Shown here: piece after piece, positions 1-11,741 of the stretch | Layout of the letters: every line of letters starts with the position of its first letter | Numbering within the stretch: position 1 is the first letter of the stretch | Assembly: GCA_903813345.2 (NCBI GenBank) | Contig: CAIIXF020000001.1 | Span: forward strand, 27,145,915-27,209,914 | DNA from: Owenia fusiformis | Lineage: Eukaryota > Annelida > Polychaeta > Sabellida > Oweniidae | Direction: 5' to 3' | DNA: 64,000 nt | The notes under the pieces: model-generated | Told to the model about the DNA's origin: nothing | Seen by the model: the letters and a program-made list of their open reading frames with translations, nothing else | Databases searched by the model: none | Position numbers and translations under genes: made by a program

Positions 1-1070
1 AGCAAAGGACCAAACCTAAGAAGATGTCTTTCTTTTCTATAGGACACGATGGATCATCTGTGGATATAATTGTGACATCATGGGGAAAATAGCCAAATAT
101 AATAGAAAATCAAAGAAGGGTAGTGTACATGCCAGTAGCCAGCTTTAGCCCATCTTGATCCATTGAGGTATTACATATGACTAGCCAAGGGGGTCAGTTT
201 TTAAAAATGTTCCATTTGAAAAATGCTCAAAATACTAAATGACTGTATGATTTTGGAAGAATTCAAGAACCTTCTGGCCTGAGCCTGAGCGTACGCTTAA
301 CATGCCCATATGTTGTTTCATTGATGTATTCTTAATAAATGACAAAAAAAGACAGCCAAAACAAAGTCAATGAATTAACATTAGTACTCAATTAAAATGT
401 TTTTCATTAGTTTAGGGAGAGTTATCCCAATCATTGCATGGGTGATCCTGACTTAGACTGTCTAGACTACTACAGTTATTTTCTAGATTATATTTGTGCA
501 TTTAATTCACAATTTGCACAGATTTTGCATAGCAATATTCATTTTTAAATCAAATATATTCTTTCTGGTAGAGGTTGGTATATATTCTAGCTTTTTAAGA
601 GTTATTTATGTGAGAATAAGGACCCTTTCCAATCTCCAATGTTTTGATATATTGACATTATAAATCAGTCTTATCAGAACTGATAGGTAACAATGAAGTG
701 TTTCAATAGCTTATTACCCAGAGATTATTGTAAGCTATAAACTCTTATGTGCTAAATGCTTTGAACATACTATGTTGTATTAATTAAGCAATTTATTCTT
801 CTAAGATAGTAGAGTTATGTAGTTTACTTGTTCACCTTTTATGATCAATATGTCATAACAACCTCTAATCTTCTGAGTCAATAAAATATATTAAACAAAA
901 CATGCAAAATGTCATCACCTGCCATTTGTTACACTTGTTTCAGACACCGAATACCAACCACCAACTGCCAAATGCCATCCACAAAAACATAATTACGATG
1001 ACTGAAGTAAATATACATGTATCTCGTATGCTAAACTAATTGTTACTTGCTGTATACATGTAATAACCAG
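1..1070. other. AT-rich non-coding DNA
   Basis: No coding frame is supported here. At about 905-990 there is a small piece of a dispersed CACC-rich motif (AATACCAACCACCAACTGCC), also met at 50365 and 59300. Confidence 0.5.
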
Positions 1071-2135
1071 AACAACGGCAACGCCAAAGCGTAGCGAATC
1101 CCATCGAACAGAAATGACTGGCATTTTTACAAACGAATAGCAAATATCATAAAAAAACACACCAGAAAGGCCACCATTTTCAAAATGGTTGCTCACTGCC
1201 AAGTTGTCATCAGAAGAAATAATATGCTTTTAAATAGCCACCTAAAAAATTTTTGAAAAATCGCACACATACTTGTAAAATAACACACATAAAAGTGGTG
1301 GCCATTTTTCAAAATGGCCGACAACTCCCCAAAGTTTTACTAGACAATGTGCCATGCTTAAAGTATTCACATATCAAATATGAACAAAATCGCTCCACTA
1401 CTTTTCGAGTTTACTTTTGTCATTAGACAGTGTGCCATGGTTATAGTATTCACATACCAAATATGAAAAAATCACTCCACTACTTTTCGAGTTATAGTAA
1501 AATATGTTAAAATGGCGTCCATTTTTCAAATTTTTTTTCAAAATGGCCGCCTTCTACCAAAAGTGTCATAGGACAGTGTGCCATGCTTATAGTATTCACA
1601 TACCAAATATGAACAAAATCGCTCCACTACTTTTCGAGTTATAGTAAAATACGATAAAATGGCGGCCATTTTTCAAAATGGCCGCCTTCTACCAAAAGTG
1701 TCTTGAGACAGTGTGCAATGCTAATAGTATTCACATACCAAATATGAACAAAATCACTCCACTATTTTTCGAGTTACAGCAAAAATCGTAAAATGACGAG
1801 TAAAGGCCGCCATTTTTCAAGATGGCTGCCATGTGCTTCTTTAATATCTACATTTGTAGCATTATTAATGTCCTTTATAATTTTTTTACATTTAAAACAT
1901 ATTGCTATTACAGTTTTACATATTGCACCTATATTACTGTAAAATCGGCACTAAAATGGCCGCCATTTTGAAATGAGTGGCCATTTTGAAAATCTGCTTT
2001 TGAGCAGAACTTCTACCCCCATAGGGTATATGTGTACAAAATATGAACAAAATCAGGCCAACGGTATTTGAGTTATTGCCCGGACGGACGGAGGCGTTCC
2101 CTATATCCCTCCGAACTTTGTTCGATGGGATAATA
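1071..2135. mobile_element. Dispersed non-autonomous repeat with short inverted ends (family E, copy 1)
   Basis: It begins near a CGAATCCCATCGAAC motif (1095-1109) and ends with its inverse, GTTCGATGGGAT (2120-2131). The interior is built of 100-130 bp repeats, each joining AAAATGGCCGCC, a CAGTGTGCCATGCTTATAGT segment and a TCGCTCCACTACTTTTCGAG segment (about 1300-1830). A related piece lies at 12030-12241 and a longer one at 14715-15565. No coding capacity is seen. Confidence 0.6.
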
Positions 2136-2815
2136 ATTATATCAAGAAGCCATGTATTAAGTACCCGTCTACAAGACAAGTGCCTAATGATAATTACTAG
2201 ATGAGCCTATAAGAGTGAAATCAAACTTTTGAAAAGAGTGAGTAATAAGTTTACTTCAAAGTAAATAATTATTTATGATAACATATCATATGTGGGTACC
2301 TCTTCCCGATAGATCAACAATTAGGCATATCAGTTAGGTTATGATAACATTGTACATATTATGATAATTAATACATCAGCTTGTTTGCAGAATTAGGCTA
2401 AATATTATCTGACCAACAGGAAACTACTTATTACATGTATAATACCTGAGAAATATCATACATTGTAATGTAGTCTGACTCAACAATCTGTATAATAATA
2501 CTGGAATTATTTGTTATAAAATAAATGCATCTGAAAAGCACTGTTGCAGTTTTGTAAATTATACACACATGTTTTGTAGCTTTATTTGAGATACCGCACA
2601 GGGGTATTGAACTTGTTTAATTATGGGCACTTAGTTACTGAGTTAGACAGCCTTATTGTAGAAAGGTATTTTCTTTCTATGTGCTTTACATGGGGAGTGA
2701 GTCACCCCTCTCTCTCTTATATTCTGTAGCCTTTATTAATTTAGAGAATATTGGAGAGGGGGGGTGGGGGGGGGGGTGAATTACTCCCCATGGTGCTTTG
2801 TGTGCTTCCATGTTG
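2136..2815. other. AT-rich non-coding DNA with a G-run
   Basis: No gene is seen. The only marked feature is a purine-rich G-run at about 2755-2777, just before the CCATGG-rich repeats start. Confidence 0.5.
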
Positions 2816-2879
2816 AAATGGACCATGGCCATACCATGGTATACCATGGTATGACCATGGTATATGGCCATGAAATGCA

Positions 2880-3225
2880 ATGAAATACCATGGTAATACC
2901 ATGGCCGATCATGAACGTTAAATGGCACCATTGCATTTCATTGTTAACAGTGCGTTTTTAACATGGAGTTTTCCATTGAAAAAATACTGCCGTTTCGCAG
3001 TATTTCATGGTCAGAAACCATCAAATGCAATGATATCATGGTCAAGTTCTCGGCCATGATATCATTGCATTTGATGGTTTCTTGACCATGATATCATTGC
3101 ATTTGATGGTTTCTGACCATGAAATACTGTGAAACGGCAGTATTTTTTCAATGGGAAACTCCATGTTAAAAAAACGCTCCTGACCATGAAATGCAATGGT
3201 GCCATTTAACGATCATGATATACCA
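2880..3225. repeat. Long hairpin (inverted repeat) in copy 1 of the tandem unit
   Basis: The left arm, about 2880-3045, is inverted as about 3052-3225, with blocks such as ATGGCACCATTGCATTTCA, ATACTGCCGTTTC and CAAATGCAATGATATCATGG on both sides. The loop is near 3048. The right arm holds a local 30-bp duplication. The matching hairpin of copy 2 (about 3970-4275) has lost 38 bp from its right arm. Confidence 0.75.
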
Positions 3226-3439
3226 TGGTATACCATGGTCAATTAACATGTAATTTTGTATCTAAAAAATACCACCGTTTCACAGTATTTCATGGTCAAA
3301 TACCATCAAATGCAGTGATATCATGGTCTAGACATTTAACCATGATATGCAATGGAGCCATTTTATTATTACGATCTACCTTGGTATACTGTGGAAACTG
3401 TACTTGAAATTTTGCATTTAAAAATACTGCTATTTTGCA

Positions 3440-3770
3440 GTATTTCATGGTTCACTGGGGAGTATCGTGATGCAACAACACCGTGTTGTTGCATCAAGAT
3501 GGCCAGACTTCCGGTGATAGATTTTCGTACGATATTTTGTTTCCCCAATTAAACCCATTTCTAGGACGAGTTGCTCAATAACCATACACGTGTAGTTAGC
3601 GCACGATCTATATTTAAAGAAACTGTCATTAGTATACATGTACCATCACCAAGAAGTCATAAGTTCACGATTTTAGTTCCTCACTATTGATGCAACAACA
3701 CCAAACCGAAGATGCAACAACTGCACTCCTCTAGATTTGAGCAATGATGCAGCAACACCAATTATTAGTA
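3440..3770. repeat. GTGTTGTTGCATCA-bounded element, copy 1
   Basis: It starts with a near-perfect palindrome at 3466-3496 (TGATGCAACAACAC and its inverse) and ends with two further TGATGCAACAACACC-type sites near 3690-3765. The same unit recurs at about 4491-4821 (tandem copy) and inverted at 6885-7200. It has no coding capacity. Confidence 0.6.
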
Positions 3771-4975
3771 TACTTTCAGAAGACCATAAATCTCGAGAGG
3801 AACAGATTTTTAAATGCTACTATTGCAACACCGTTACCCATTACCAATATTTGCGTTCTTCTCAAGGCATTCAAAATACACGTCCTGCGGGCGAAGATCC
3901 TTTATATGTATTTTCAAAAATGTAATGGTATACCATGGTATGACCATGGTATATGGCCATGAAATGCAATGAAATACCATGGTAATACCATGGCCGATCA
4001 TGAACGTTAAATGGCACCATTGCATTTCATTGTTAACAGTGCGTTTTTAACATGGAGTTTTCCATTGAAAAAATACTGCCGTTTCGCAGTATTTCATGGT
4101 CAGAAACCATCAAATGCAATGATATCATGGTCAAGTTCTCGGCCATGATATCATTGCATTTGATGGTTTCTTGACCATGATATCATTGCATTTGATGGTT
4201 TCTGGGAAACTCCATGTTAAAAAAACGCTCCTGACCATGAAATGCAATGGTGCCATTTAACGATCATGATATACCATGGTATACCATGGTCAATTAACAT
4301 GTAATTTTGTATCTAAAAAATACCACCGTTTCACAGTATTTCATGGTCAAATACCATCAAATGCAGTGATATCATGGTCTAGACATTTAACCATGATATG
4401 CAATGGAGCCATTTTATTATTACGATCTACCTTGGTATACTGTGGAAACTGTACTTGAAATTTTGCATTTAAAAATACTGCTATTTTGCAGTATTTCATG
4501 GTTCACTGGGGAGTATCGTGATGCAACAACACCGTGTTGTTGCATCAAGATGGCCAGACTTCCGGTGATAGATTTTCGTACGATATTTTGTTTCCCCAAT
4601 TAAACCCATTTCTAGGACGAGTTGCTCAATAACCATACACGTGTAGTTAGCGCACGATCTATATTTAAAGAAACTGTCATTAGTATACATGTACCATCAC
4701 CAAGAAGTCATAAGTTCACGATTTTAGTTCCTCACTATTGATGCAACAACACCAAACCGAAGATGCAACAACTGCACTCCTCTAGATTTGAGCAATGATG
4801 CAGCAACACCAATTATTAGTATACTTTCAGAAGACCATAAATCTCGAGAGGAACAGATTTTTAAATGCTACTATTGCAACACCGTTACCCATTACCAATA
4901 TTTGCGTTCTTCTCAAGGCATTCAAAATACACGTCCTGCGGGCGAAGATCCTTTATATGTATTTTCAAAAATGTA

Positions 4976-5785
4976 TACTTATATTATAATGTACTGGACG
5001 TTGTTCTATAGAGTTCAATCGCCTTTAACATGGCAAGCTTTAGTAACCCAATCTATTTTCATAAACCACTGTTCCATAGCTTGATGACCCTGACTCCAGT
5101 TAGTATCATTCAAAATGGTGGACAAACATCTTTCGTTCTCGGTAAACATGATGAGCTATTGGAAATTATCTGTCATCCATCTGTGGAACAGTGATAAACT
5201 AGTAGATGTACGTTACCACTGTTTATCAAATTATAACTAAAACAGTTTAACTGTGACATTCGTGAGCTTACTGTATGTCGATGGGATGATTGCTTCATCT
5301 ATCATATAATATGATATGATTCTTTATTTCCTCCAATTTGGAGAGCCAACGTGTAAAAACGTCTAATTGACTTTATTAGAGAGGCCGTTTAGTTACACGT
5401 TTAATGGAAATCTTGCACGACGCACATGTAGAATTATTGCTCTCTTTGGATTCCTTCTCTCCGACTGAGTAAAAAGGTAAACAAAAGTGATAAGATTAAG
5501 GGCCCAAAAAGGTAAATTGATAGGGGTACAGTTATCCCAGATATCCCGGGCCCTCGGGAAATATCATATTGTCTCTCGGAATAAAACCAATATTGAATCC
5601 CTCTCAGTAAATAATCTTTATATAATAGCATTGTATAACTGCAATATCATTAAACCAACACTCATCCTATACAACTCTTGAGAACGATGTACAACTCCTG
5701 GATAGCGTAAACTCCTGAGCAGCGTATACAACTCTTCAACTTGATATATGACATCATACTTTGGGTGGGATAACAAAGGATATAC
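4976..5785. other. Non-coding stretch without recognised genes
   Basis: Short frames exist on both strands but none has coding character. A small hairpin-like part (ACACGTTTAATGG and AACGTGTAAAAACG) lies at about 5350-5405. Confidence 0.4.
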
Positions 5786-5789
5786 AATA

Positions 5790-6110
5790 TACAATTGTAG
5801 ACCTCTCTTGAGGTCAACTGGCAAAATTGTATACCGATACTGTAATCCTTGAAAGTTCGGAAGTCGAGGTCAACAGTACTCTCAGGGTTTACTGTTGAGG
5901 TATACACTTTGGCCAGTTGACCGAATAGAGAGGTTAACAATTGTTTGTAGTCCGAAGAATATAATAATTTGAAGGATATAATATACAATTATTGACCTCT
6001 CCAGAGGTTTACTGTCAAAATTATATCCCGAGGGATAATTTTGACAGTAAACCGAATGGAGAGGTCTATAATTGTTTTGTTAGTCCGAAGAATATCTTAG
6101 ATTTTTCTGA
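5790..6110. repeat. Foldback cluster: two nested inverted repeats sharing GACCTCTC/GAGAGGTC arms
   Basis: One hairpin pairs ACAATTGTAGACCTCTC (about 5790) with GAGAGGTTAACAATTGT (about 5928-5945). A second pairs GACCTCTCCAGAGGTTTACTG (about 5994) with CAGTAAACCGAATGGAGAGGTC (about 6043-6065), with TATCCCGAGGGATA at its tip. Each is followed by TAGTCCGAAGAATAT. This looks like a foldback transposon end joined to the Crypton-like fragment at 6140-6370. Confidence 0.55.
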
Positions 6111-6139
6111 CCCTTGAAGTTGACTTGAAGTTGGATCCA

Positions 6140-6370
6140 GACCCTCGAGACGTTCATGTTGTATTTCAGTATATCGGCAGTAAGTTCACTCAATGGAGTC
6201 AAATTACTCTCCTGGGCGAAGTCCACTAAAAGCTTTGTACAAAGTTTTAGATTTTTCTTCGTATTTTGACTGTCTTTACTCTCTAAGAGACTAATAATAT
6301 CCTCATCTTCAACATTTTTGAAACGGCTAGTGCTAGCGGCGGCCATTTTATCGTCTGATAATGACGTCAT
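6140..6370 (-). pseudogene. Crypton-like element: N-terminal fragment of a tyrosine-recombinase-family ORF
   Basis: A minus-strand frame opening at the ATG at 6370 reads MTSLSDDKMAAASTSRFKNV and continues EDEDIISLLESKDSQNTKKN. The order SRFxxx(D/E)(D/E)I..LLExKDSxNTKK is what I recall from the N-terminus of Crypton-derived tyrosine recombinase/DUF3504-type proteins common in marine invertebrates. The family match continues to about SELTADIL, then the frame drifts and stops. The catalytic domain is missing, so this is a dead 5' fragment. The ATG sits inside a TGACGTCA palindrome (6362-6369), and CCAAT boxes in inverted orientation lie upstream (about 6450 and 6510). The fragment is cut off downstream by the foldback cluster at 5790-6110. 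Confidence 0.5.
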
Positions 6371-6424
6371 TTTAGTGGAATGCTGGGAATATTATTCACC
6401 GGCAATGCATTGCGCGGTGTACAG

Positions 6425-6550
6425 TTAAAATTATTCACCGCTCGTTGACCAATCAAAATCGAGTATTTCAACTGAGGTACTAACAATACATTTTGTTGAC
6501 CGCTCATCAACCAATCAGAATTGAGTATTTCAATTGAGGTACTAACAAAA
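6425..6550. repeat. Two diverged copies of a ~73-bp unit with CCAATCA motifs
   Basis: ACCGCTCGTTGACCAATCA (about 6437) and ACCGCTCATCAACCAATCA (about 6500) each lead into GAGTATTTCAA(C/T)TGAGGTACTAACAA. They lie upstream of the Crypton-like ATG on the minus strand and may be what is left of its promoter. Confidence 0.5.
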
Positions 6551-6884
6551 TGACTGATATCTGTTGTCTTTCCAAAATTATATTAGTTATTTGTAAACAA
6601 TTTCCATGCGGTAAATCAAGGGCATTTAATTTAGAAAATGTATAATTTTTATTTTTCAGATACAATATCAATGAGATTACCTCCCGGGGATTCAGTTCTT
6701 TATTTAGTTTGCCTTGTTTATCCTTTTAACTTTGATAAAGACAAAGAAACCAAACAAAATACGTTTCGTTCATGGACCACTGACTCACGCGTTTTATTCA
6801 TGTCCCGACCTACGAGTACACCTGTAAACAGAACATAAAACAGGTTCTCTTGTTGTTCAATGATACATTATATTGGCGTTTTTG
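6551..6884. other. Non-coding interval between the CCAATCA repeats and the inverted element
   Basis: A 66-codon plus-strand frame is present (6638-6838) but has no recognised motif. I see no other feature. Confidence 0.35.
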
Positions 6885-7200
6885 CATCAGCACATTGGTG
6901 TTGTTGCATCATCGATAAGAAACAGAGTGGTGTTGTTGCATCAATAGTGAGGAATTAAAACCACGAATTTATCGCTTCTTGATGATGCTACATGTATACC
7001 AATGACAGTTTTTTAAAATACAGATCATGCGCTAACTGCATGTGTATGATTACTGAGCAACTCGTCCTAGAAATGGATGTAAATTGGTAAAACAAAACAT
7101 CGTACGAAAATCTATCACCGGAAGTTAGGCCATCTTGATGCAACAACACGGTGTTGTTGCATCACGATACCCCCCAGTGATGGTTGCAAACCATCAAATG
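6885..7200. repeat. Inverted copy of the GTGTTGTTGCATCA element
   Basis: This is the reverse complement of 3440-3770 with scattered changes. It ends with the palindrome at 7136-7166 and a short stretch of the flanking AACCATCAAATGCAATGA repeat, so flanking DNA moved with it. Confidence 0.6.
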
Positions 7201-7500
7201 CAATGAAGTACAGTCAAGATGTTTAATCGAAGACTGGAGGTTTGACTTACAAAATATTAAGTTGATCTCCTATTTAACCGACAACAGTCAAATAAAAGTA
7301 AAGCATATTTGTTTAACAAAAAAAAATTTGTTTCTAGGGTTATTAACTTAATTATTCATAATAGAAATTAATTTATTAAATAAAGGAACAAAAGTATATA
7401 AAGTTGTGATTTTGATGAATATCAGAATCAATAATTATAATAATTTGGTTATCTAATTAACATTTATTAATAAAGATATTTCATGTAAAAAATACTTTTT
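7201..7500. other. AT-rich stretch with no feature seen
   Basis: Strongly AT-rich, with no open frame of note and no repeat recognised. Confidence 0.4.
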
Positions 7501-8590
7501 GAACATGGTCTTTCATTGTATTTCACTGCATTGCAAGAAAGACCATTGCATTTCATTGCATATCATGATCAATCATTGTATTTCATTGCATTTCATGGTT
7601 AAACGTGGTATTTCATTGCATTTCATGATCCATTTCAACTCTGACCAATTTTAGACTTGAGACTCTTGTAGAGTTCTTTTTAGCAATGAAATACCATGGT
7701 ATAACCATGGTATTTGATGGTCAGGTTTGACAATGAAATGCTATGAAATACAAGCAACCACGAAATGCAATGATATGCCATGATAAATGATAGTTGTGAT
7801 TATGGCAATGAAATACCATGGTATGACCATAGTATTTGATGGTCAGGTTTGACAATAAAATGCCATGAAATACCACCAACCATGAAATGCAATGATAAAA
7901 CCATGATAAATGAGAGTTATGATTTTGGAAATGAAATGACATGGTATGACCATGGTAATTGATTGTCACACGGTACAATGAAATGCCATGAAATGTCATC
8001 AACCATGATATACAATGGTAATACCATGGTAAATGATGGTCAGGTACATAACAATAAAATATCATGGTATGACCATGACATTTGATTGTCAAATTGTACT
8101 ATGAAATACCATCAACCATGATATACAATGGTAATACCATGGTAAATGATGGTCAGGAACATGGCAATGAAATACCATGGTATGACCATGGTATTTGATT
8201 GTCACATCTTATAATGAAATGCCATCAACCATGATATACCATGATAAATTATGGTCAGGAACATGGCATTGAAATACCATGGTATTTGATTGTCACATCT
8301 TACAATGAAATGCCATGAAATGCAATCAACCATGATATACCATGGTAATACCATGGTAAATGATGGTCAGGAACATGGCAATGAAATACCATGGTTTTTG
8401 ATGGCAAACTTTGGACATGAAATACCATGAAACATGGTATAACATGATATACCATGGTATACCATGGTCAAAAATTGACCAAAAAAACATCATTGCCACC
8501 ATGGTCAGAGTTGATGGTAATTTCATTGCCGATCATGATAGACCATGGTAAACCATGGTATACCATGGTATCATGGTTTACGTTTAAACA
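7500..8590. repeat. Tandem array of ~110-120 bp CCATGG-palindrome units
   Basis: From about 7680 there are about seven units. Each joins AATGAAATACCATGGTATG, ACCATGGTATTTGATTGTCA, AAATGCCATCAACCATGA and AAATGATGGTCAGGAACATGG. Diverged copies precede them at 7500-7680. The same word family builds the duplication at 2830-4975. Dense short palindromes (ACCATGGT, TACCATGGTA) can pair within and between units. Confidence 0.7.
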
Positions 8591-8676
8591 TGGTTATATA
8601 TGGCTGATAAGGTATTTTCAACTCAGCTTTTATATAAGAAAAATTAAACTGGCATATTTTGCAAAGAATAACTTAC

Positions 8677-9361
8677 CAATTGACTCTGTTGTAGCTATGG
8701 TGGTTATATTATAACCTGTGGTTACATTCGATGCTGTAATACCAGTGGTATTGTCATACATGCCAGTGGTATTGACAAATATGCCAGTGGTGTTGTCATA
8801 TATGCCAGTGGTATTGACAAATATGCCTGTGGTATTATCATATATGCCAGTGGTATTGTGATACATGCCAGTGGTATTGACAAATACACCAGTGGTATTT
8901 TCATATATGGCAGTAGTGTTGTCATACATGCCAGTTGTATTGACAAATATGCCAGTGGTATTGTCATATATTCCAGTGGTATTGTCATATTTTCCAGTGG
9001 AATTGTCATATATGCCAGTGGTATTCCCATATATACCAGTAGTATTTTCATAACTAGGAGTAACTGTTTCATTGAAGCTCATTGTCACATTAAAATGAGT
9101 TGGCATAGTAACAGTTTCATTCCAAGATTGTGTACTATTCCATAGTTTAGTACTATTCCTTGATTCAGTGCTGTTCCAACTTTCTGTATTGTTAATTGGC
9201 AATTGTGTACTATTTATTGAATAAGTCCTATTCCAGGTGTCTGAACTGTTCATTGATGATTGTGTATTTGGTGTTGTTTCATCTTGTGAAAACACCATTG
9301 CGGAAAATAATATAAGCACGGAAGCGTGCCACCAAAGATGCATTTTGAAAGATTTGCTCAT
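8677..9361 (-). CDS. Gene B exon: signal peptide plus N-glycosylated NTTGxxx heptad repeats (or gene A exon 5)
   Basis: The ATG at 9361 (or the better-placed ATG at 9343, A at -3) begins a hydrophobic leader MHLWWHASVLILFSAMVFSQ, a convincing signal peptide. An Asn/Ser/Thr-rich stretch with many N-x-S/T sequons follows. Then come about 15 copies of a 7-residue (21-bp) unit NTTGIYD / NTTGIFV / NTTGMYD, each holding a sequon. In all there are roughly thirty potential N-glycosylation sites. The exon ends ATTG|GTAAGT in phase 1 at 8677. An in-frame stop lies upstream of the ATG. Alternatively, TTTTCACAAG|AT at 9283 is a phase-1 acceptor that would again rebuild Asp, making 9282-8677 a fifth exon of gene A. 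I slightly prefer a separate tandem mucin-like gene because of the signal peptide. Its downstream exons were not found and may lie to the left of the window. Confidence 0.65.
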
Positions 9362-9824
9362 TAGCTGTTTCTGTTACACTTGCTTTTGTTGCTCCTAATT
9401 GTAGTTTGCTACAGGAAACTGTTTCTCTGAGTAATATTAGGCTATCAGGTGTAATACCAGACCAACCCCACTTATCTTTGACACATTCTGAACAAATAAA
9501 GACACCCATAGATAATGAGATTATCTCTGCTTTTATACATGTTCCTGGCTGAGTCTTTCCTAGTATAGGCCTTGCATCATGTATATGTTTACCATTATCA
9601 TCGTTCACCAAGAGTCATTGTATACATACAATAATGTCATAGGTTAACATTGTTCTGCTATTTTCCAACATTGATGGTTTCAAATGTTCATTATTTGTAT
9701 TGTTGTATGTGTGCTTTGATTCCTCTGAAGTTTGAACTGAAATGTATTTTGATATCTGCATTCATTATTTTATGGCTTCAATTTAGATTTTCTTATCATG
9801 TCTGGAGAGACCTGGGAAATATCA

Positions 9825-10002
9825 TACAGTTAAACTTGTAAAGTGGAACACCTCTAAAATTTGAACACATTTGTTAATGGAACACTTTACAGAGTCCCAA
9901 GACCAATTGATTTAATGTTAATGAACCTCAATACAGAGAATCTCCCAAATGGAACACCTTTTAGAGGTACCAAAGGTGTTCTACGTAGACAGGTTTTACT
10001 GT
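9825..10002. mobile_element. Short MITE with ACAGTAAAACCTGTC-type ends
   Basis: The left end is ACAGTTAAACTTGTAAAG and the right end is its inverse, GACAGGTTTTACTGT. The inside carries GGAACACCT motifs pointing both ways. It has no coding capacity. The second copy, 12513-12690, sits in the duplicate block. Confidence 0.5.
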
Positions 10003-11741
10003 ATTTTTCTTCACAAGGCTGCATCTTCAGGTTTCATTACAGTATTATGCTAAGCCACAATATTTTTTGCTTATAATTACCTGATATTGAACATAGATAA
10101 CTCTATTTGGCATTTCTTTTGAAAATATTTCCACATTATCTTTTCAGTTCAAAAGACTCTTTCATGATTTAGAAATGTCTACGTTTACTTTGGAGGGCGA
10201 TCTGACATGAACATATATCTATAATTTTAAGTGAAATGTATTACAGGTTACTAACATCAATGAAAAATATTATAAAGGCTGCATAAATTCTTGAAGTCCT
10301 TATTAAAGGAAATATTGAAATCAGATTGCATGGCCAGAATATTAAGATAACATAACAAAAGTAAAAATCTTTTCAGTTATCTATGTTTTTGGTTAGAATG
10401 TTGATAACAAAAAACTCTAAATCACATCTTTCAAAAACATATTATAGGAGCTTTTCATATCTGGAGATCTTTTTCACTCACATTTACCATATGTATACTC
10501 CACTTCATCTACTCTTAATAACTGAGTAAAGAAATAATTCTCAGGATAATTTAATCCATATCCATATTTAGCCCATATGAGTAGCTAGTATTCGTTTAAC
10601 ATTTTAGCTTCCATAAGAGACCATAAAAACTGCATTTGAGATTGCTGAAATTAAATCAGCATCAAAATTATGAAACCCTCCATAATAGTCGGTGCTTAGT
10701 GTTACTAACTACGCGCAACAGGGTATTCCTCACATGTGTCATTTATCCAGTTACATATTTTTAATTAGACCTTTTCTTGAGTATTGCCATGAGGTCGCTC
10801 TTGTTCGAATCACTGAGCTCTCTTTGATCCATCTAAGATACCTTTAACCCAAACTATATGCATATCATGTCATCTTTTTTCTCAAAGTTACATATCAGGT
10901 TGGATGTCAGAAGGAAAATTGGATTTTATTTTATCCACTTAGTCACAGTGACATCTGGAAGGCACCATCAAAAAGATAAATTGTTTCATCGTATCCAAGT
11001 TTGAGCGCCACTATTTAAACTTAAATTGATTGTTTTTTTGTTGTTCTATCAATATCAAAAGTCACAACAGACCTCATGTATATTTACTCCTAGTCTTTAC
11101 CTTTGCACTTAAAGATTTGAGGTATAAGTGAGTGAAATGTATACATCTCTGCATAACTAATGCATCACCTTATGTGAATTGTATTGCAGGAAGTGAATCT
11201 CAATCTACAATAACGTACAATTGATCTCTGAGTAAACCTAGAAACATCTGTGTGATTTTTTTACTGAAAAATCATATTTTAGAAAAATATTTTATAGAAT
11301 TTCATGTTTATATTAGCGATATGAATTTTTTAGTTTTGTTCAATACATATCAATGGGACTTTGCTATTTGTTTTAAAAAAATATTTTCAGATAAGATACA
11401 GCCTGTTGTTGGCTTTATTGAAAATTATATTTCACCAAAAATAATCATGCTTTACAGTATTTTAATGTAAGATGAGCATAATTGATTTTCATATTGAAGT
11501 TTAATAAGTCTTACAAGAATGTAAATACATCATTGAAATGATTTCTAACATTAATAAATTGCAACAGCATCATAAATCAATAATATATTAAATATATTAC
11601 ATATTTTTGCAAGGAATGTAACATACGCATATTGTAAATTAAATTATCAATAACAATGTACAGTGTACACATAGACTCAATAGATTTTAATGGGTTGTAT
11701 TATATATCACTAATATGAATTTAAATATATCCTGTTAGGGA

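Larger units (their letters stand above)
2830..4975. repeat. Tandem duplication of a 1.05-1.09 kb unit (two near-identical copies)
   Basis: Copy 1 is about 2845-3922 and copy 2 about 3935-4975. The match is at an offset of 1,089 bp at the left and 1,051 bp at the right. The change is a 38-bp deletion in copy 2, in the right arm of the hairpin. Elsewhere the copies look identical, so the duplication is recent (or is an assembly artefact). The unit is made of CCATGG-type palindromic repeats plus a GTGTTGTTGCATCA element. Confidence 0.85.

Noticed and set aside
5618-5988. Minus-strand frames of 68 and 108 codons
   Set aside because: They run through foldback arms and have no recognised domain; probably chance.
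7500-8590. Possible CRISPR-like array
   Set aside because: Units are ~115 bp without unique spacers, the repeats are palindromic and diverged, and the DNA is eukaryotic.
9279-9611. Minus-strand frame of 110 codons overlapping the gene B leader
   Set aside because: Out of frame with the signal peptide and the repeats. It lies partly in the duplicated 9573+ block and has no recognised motif.
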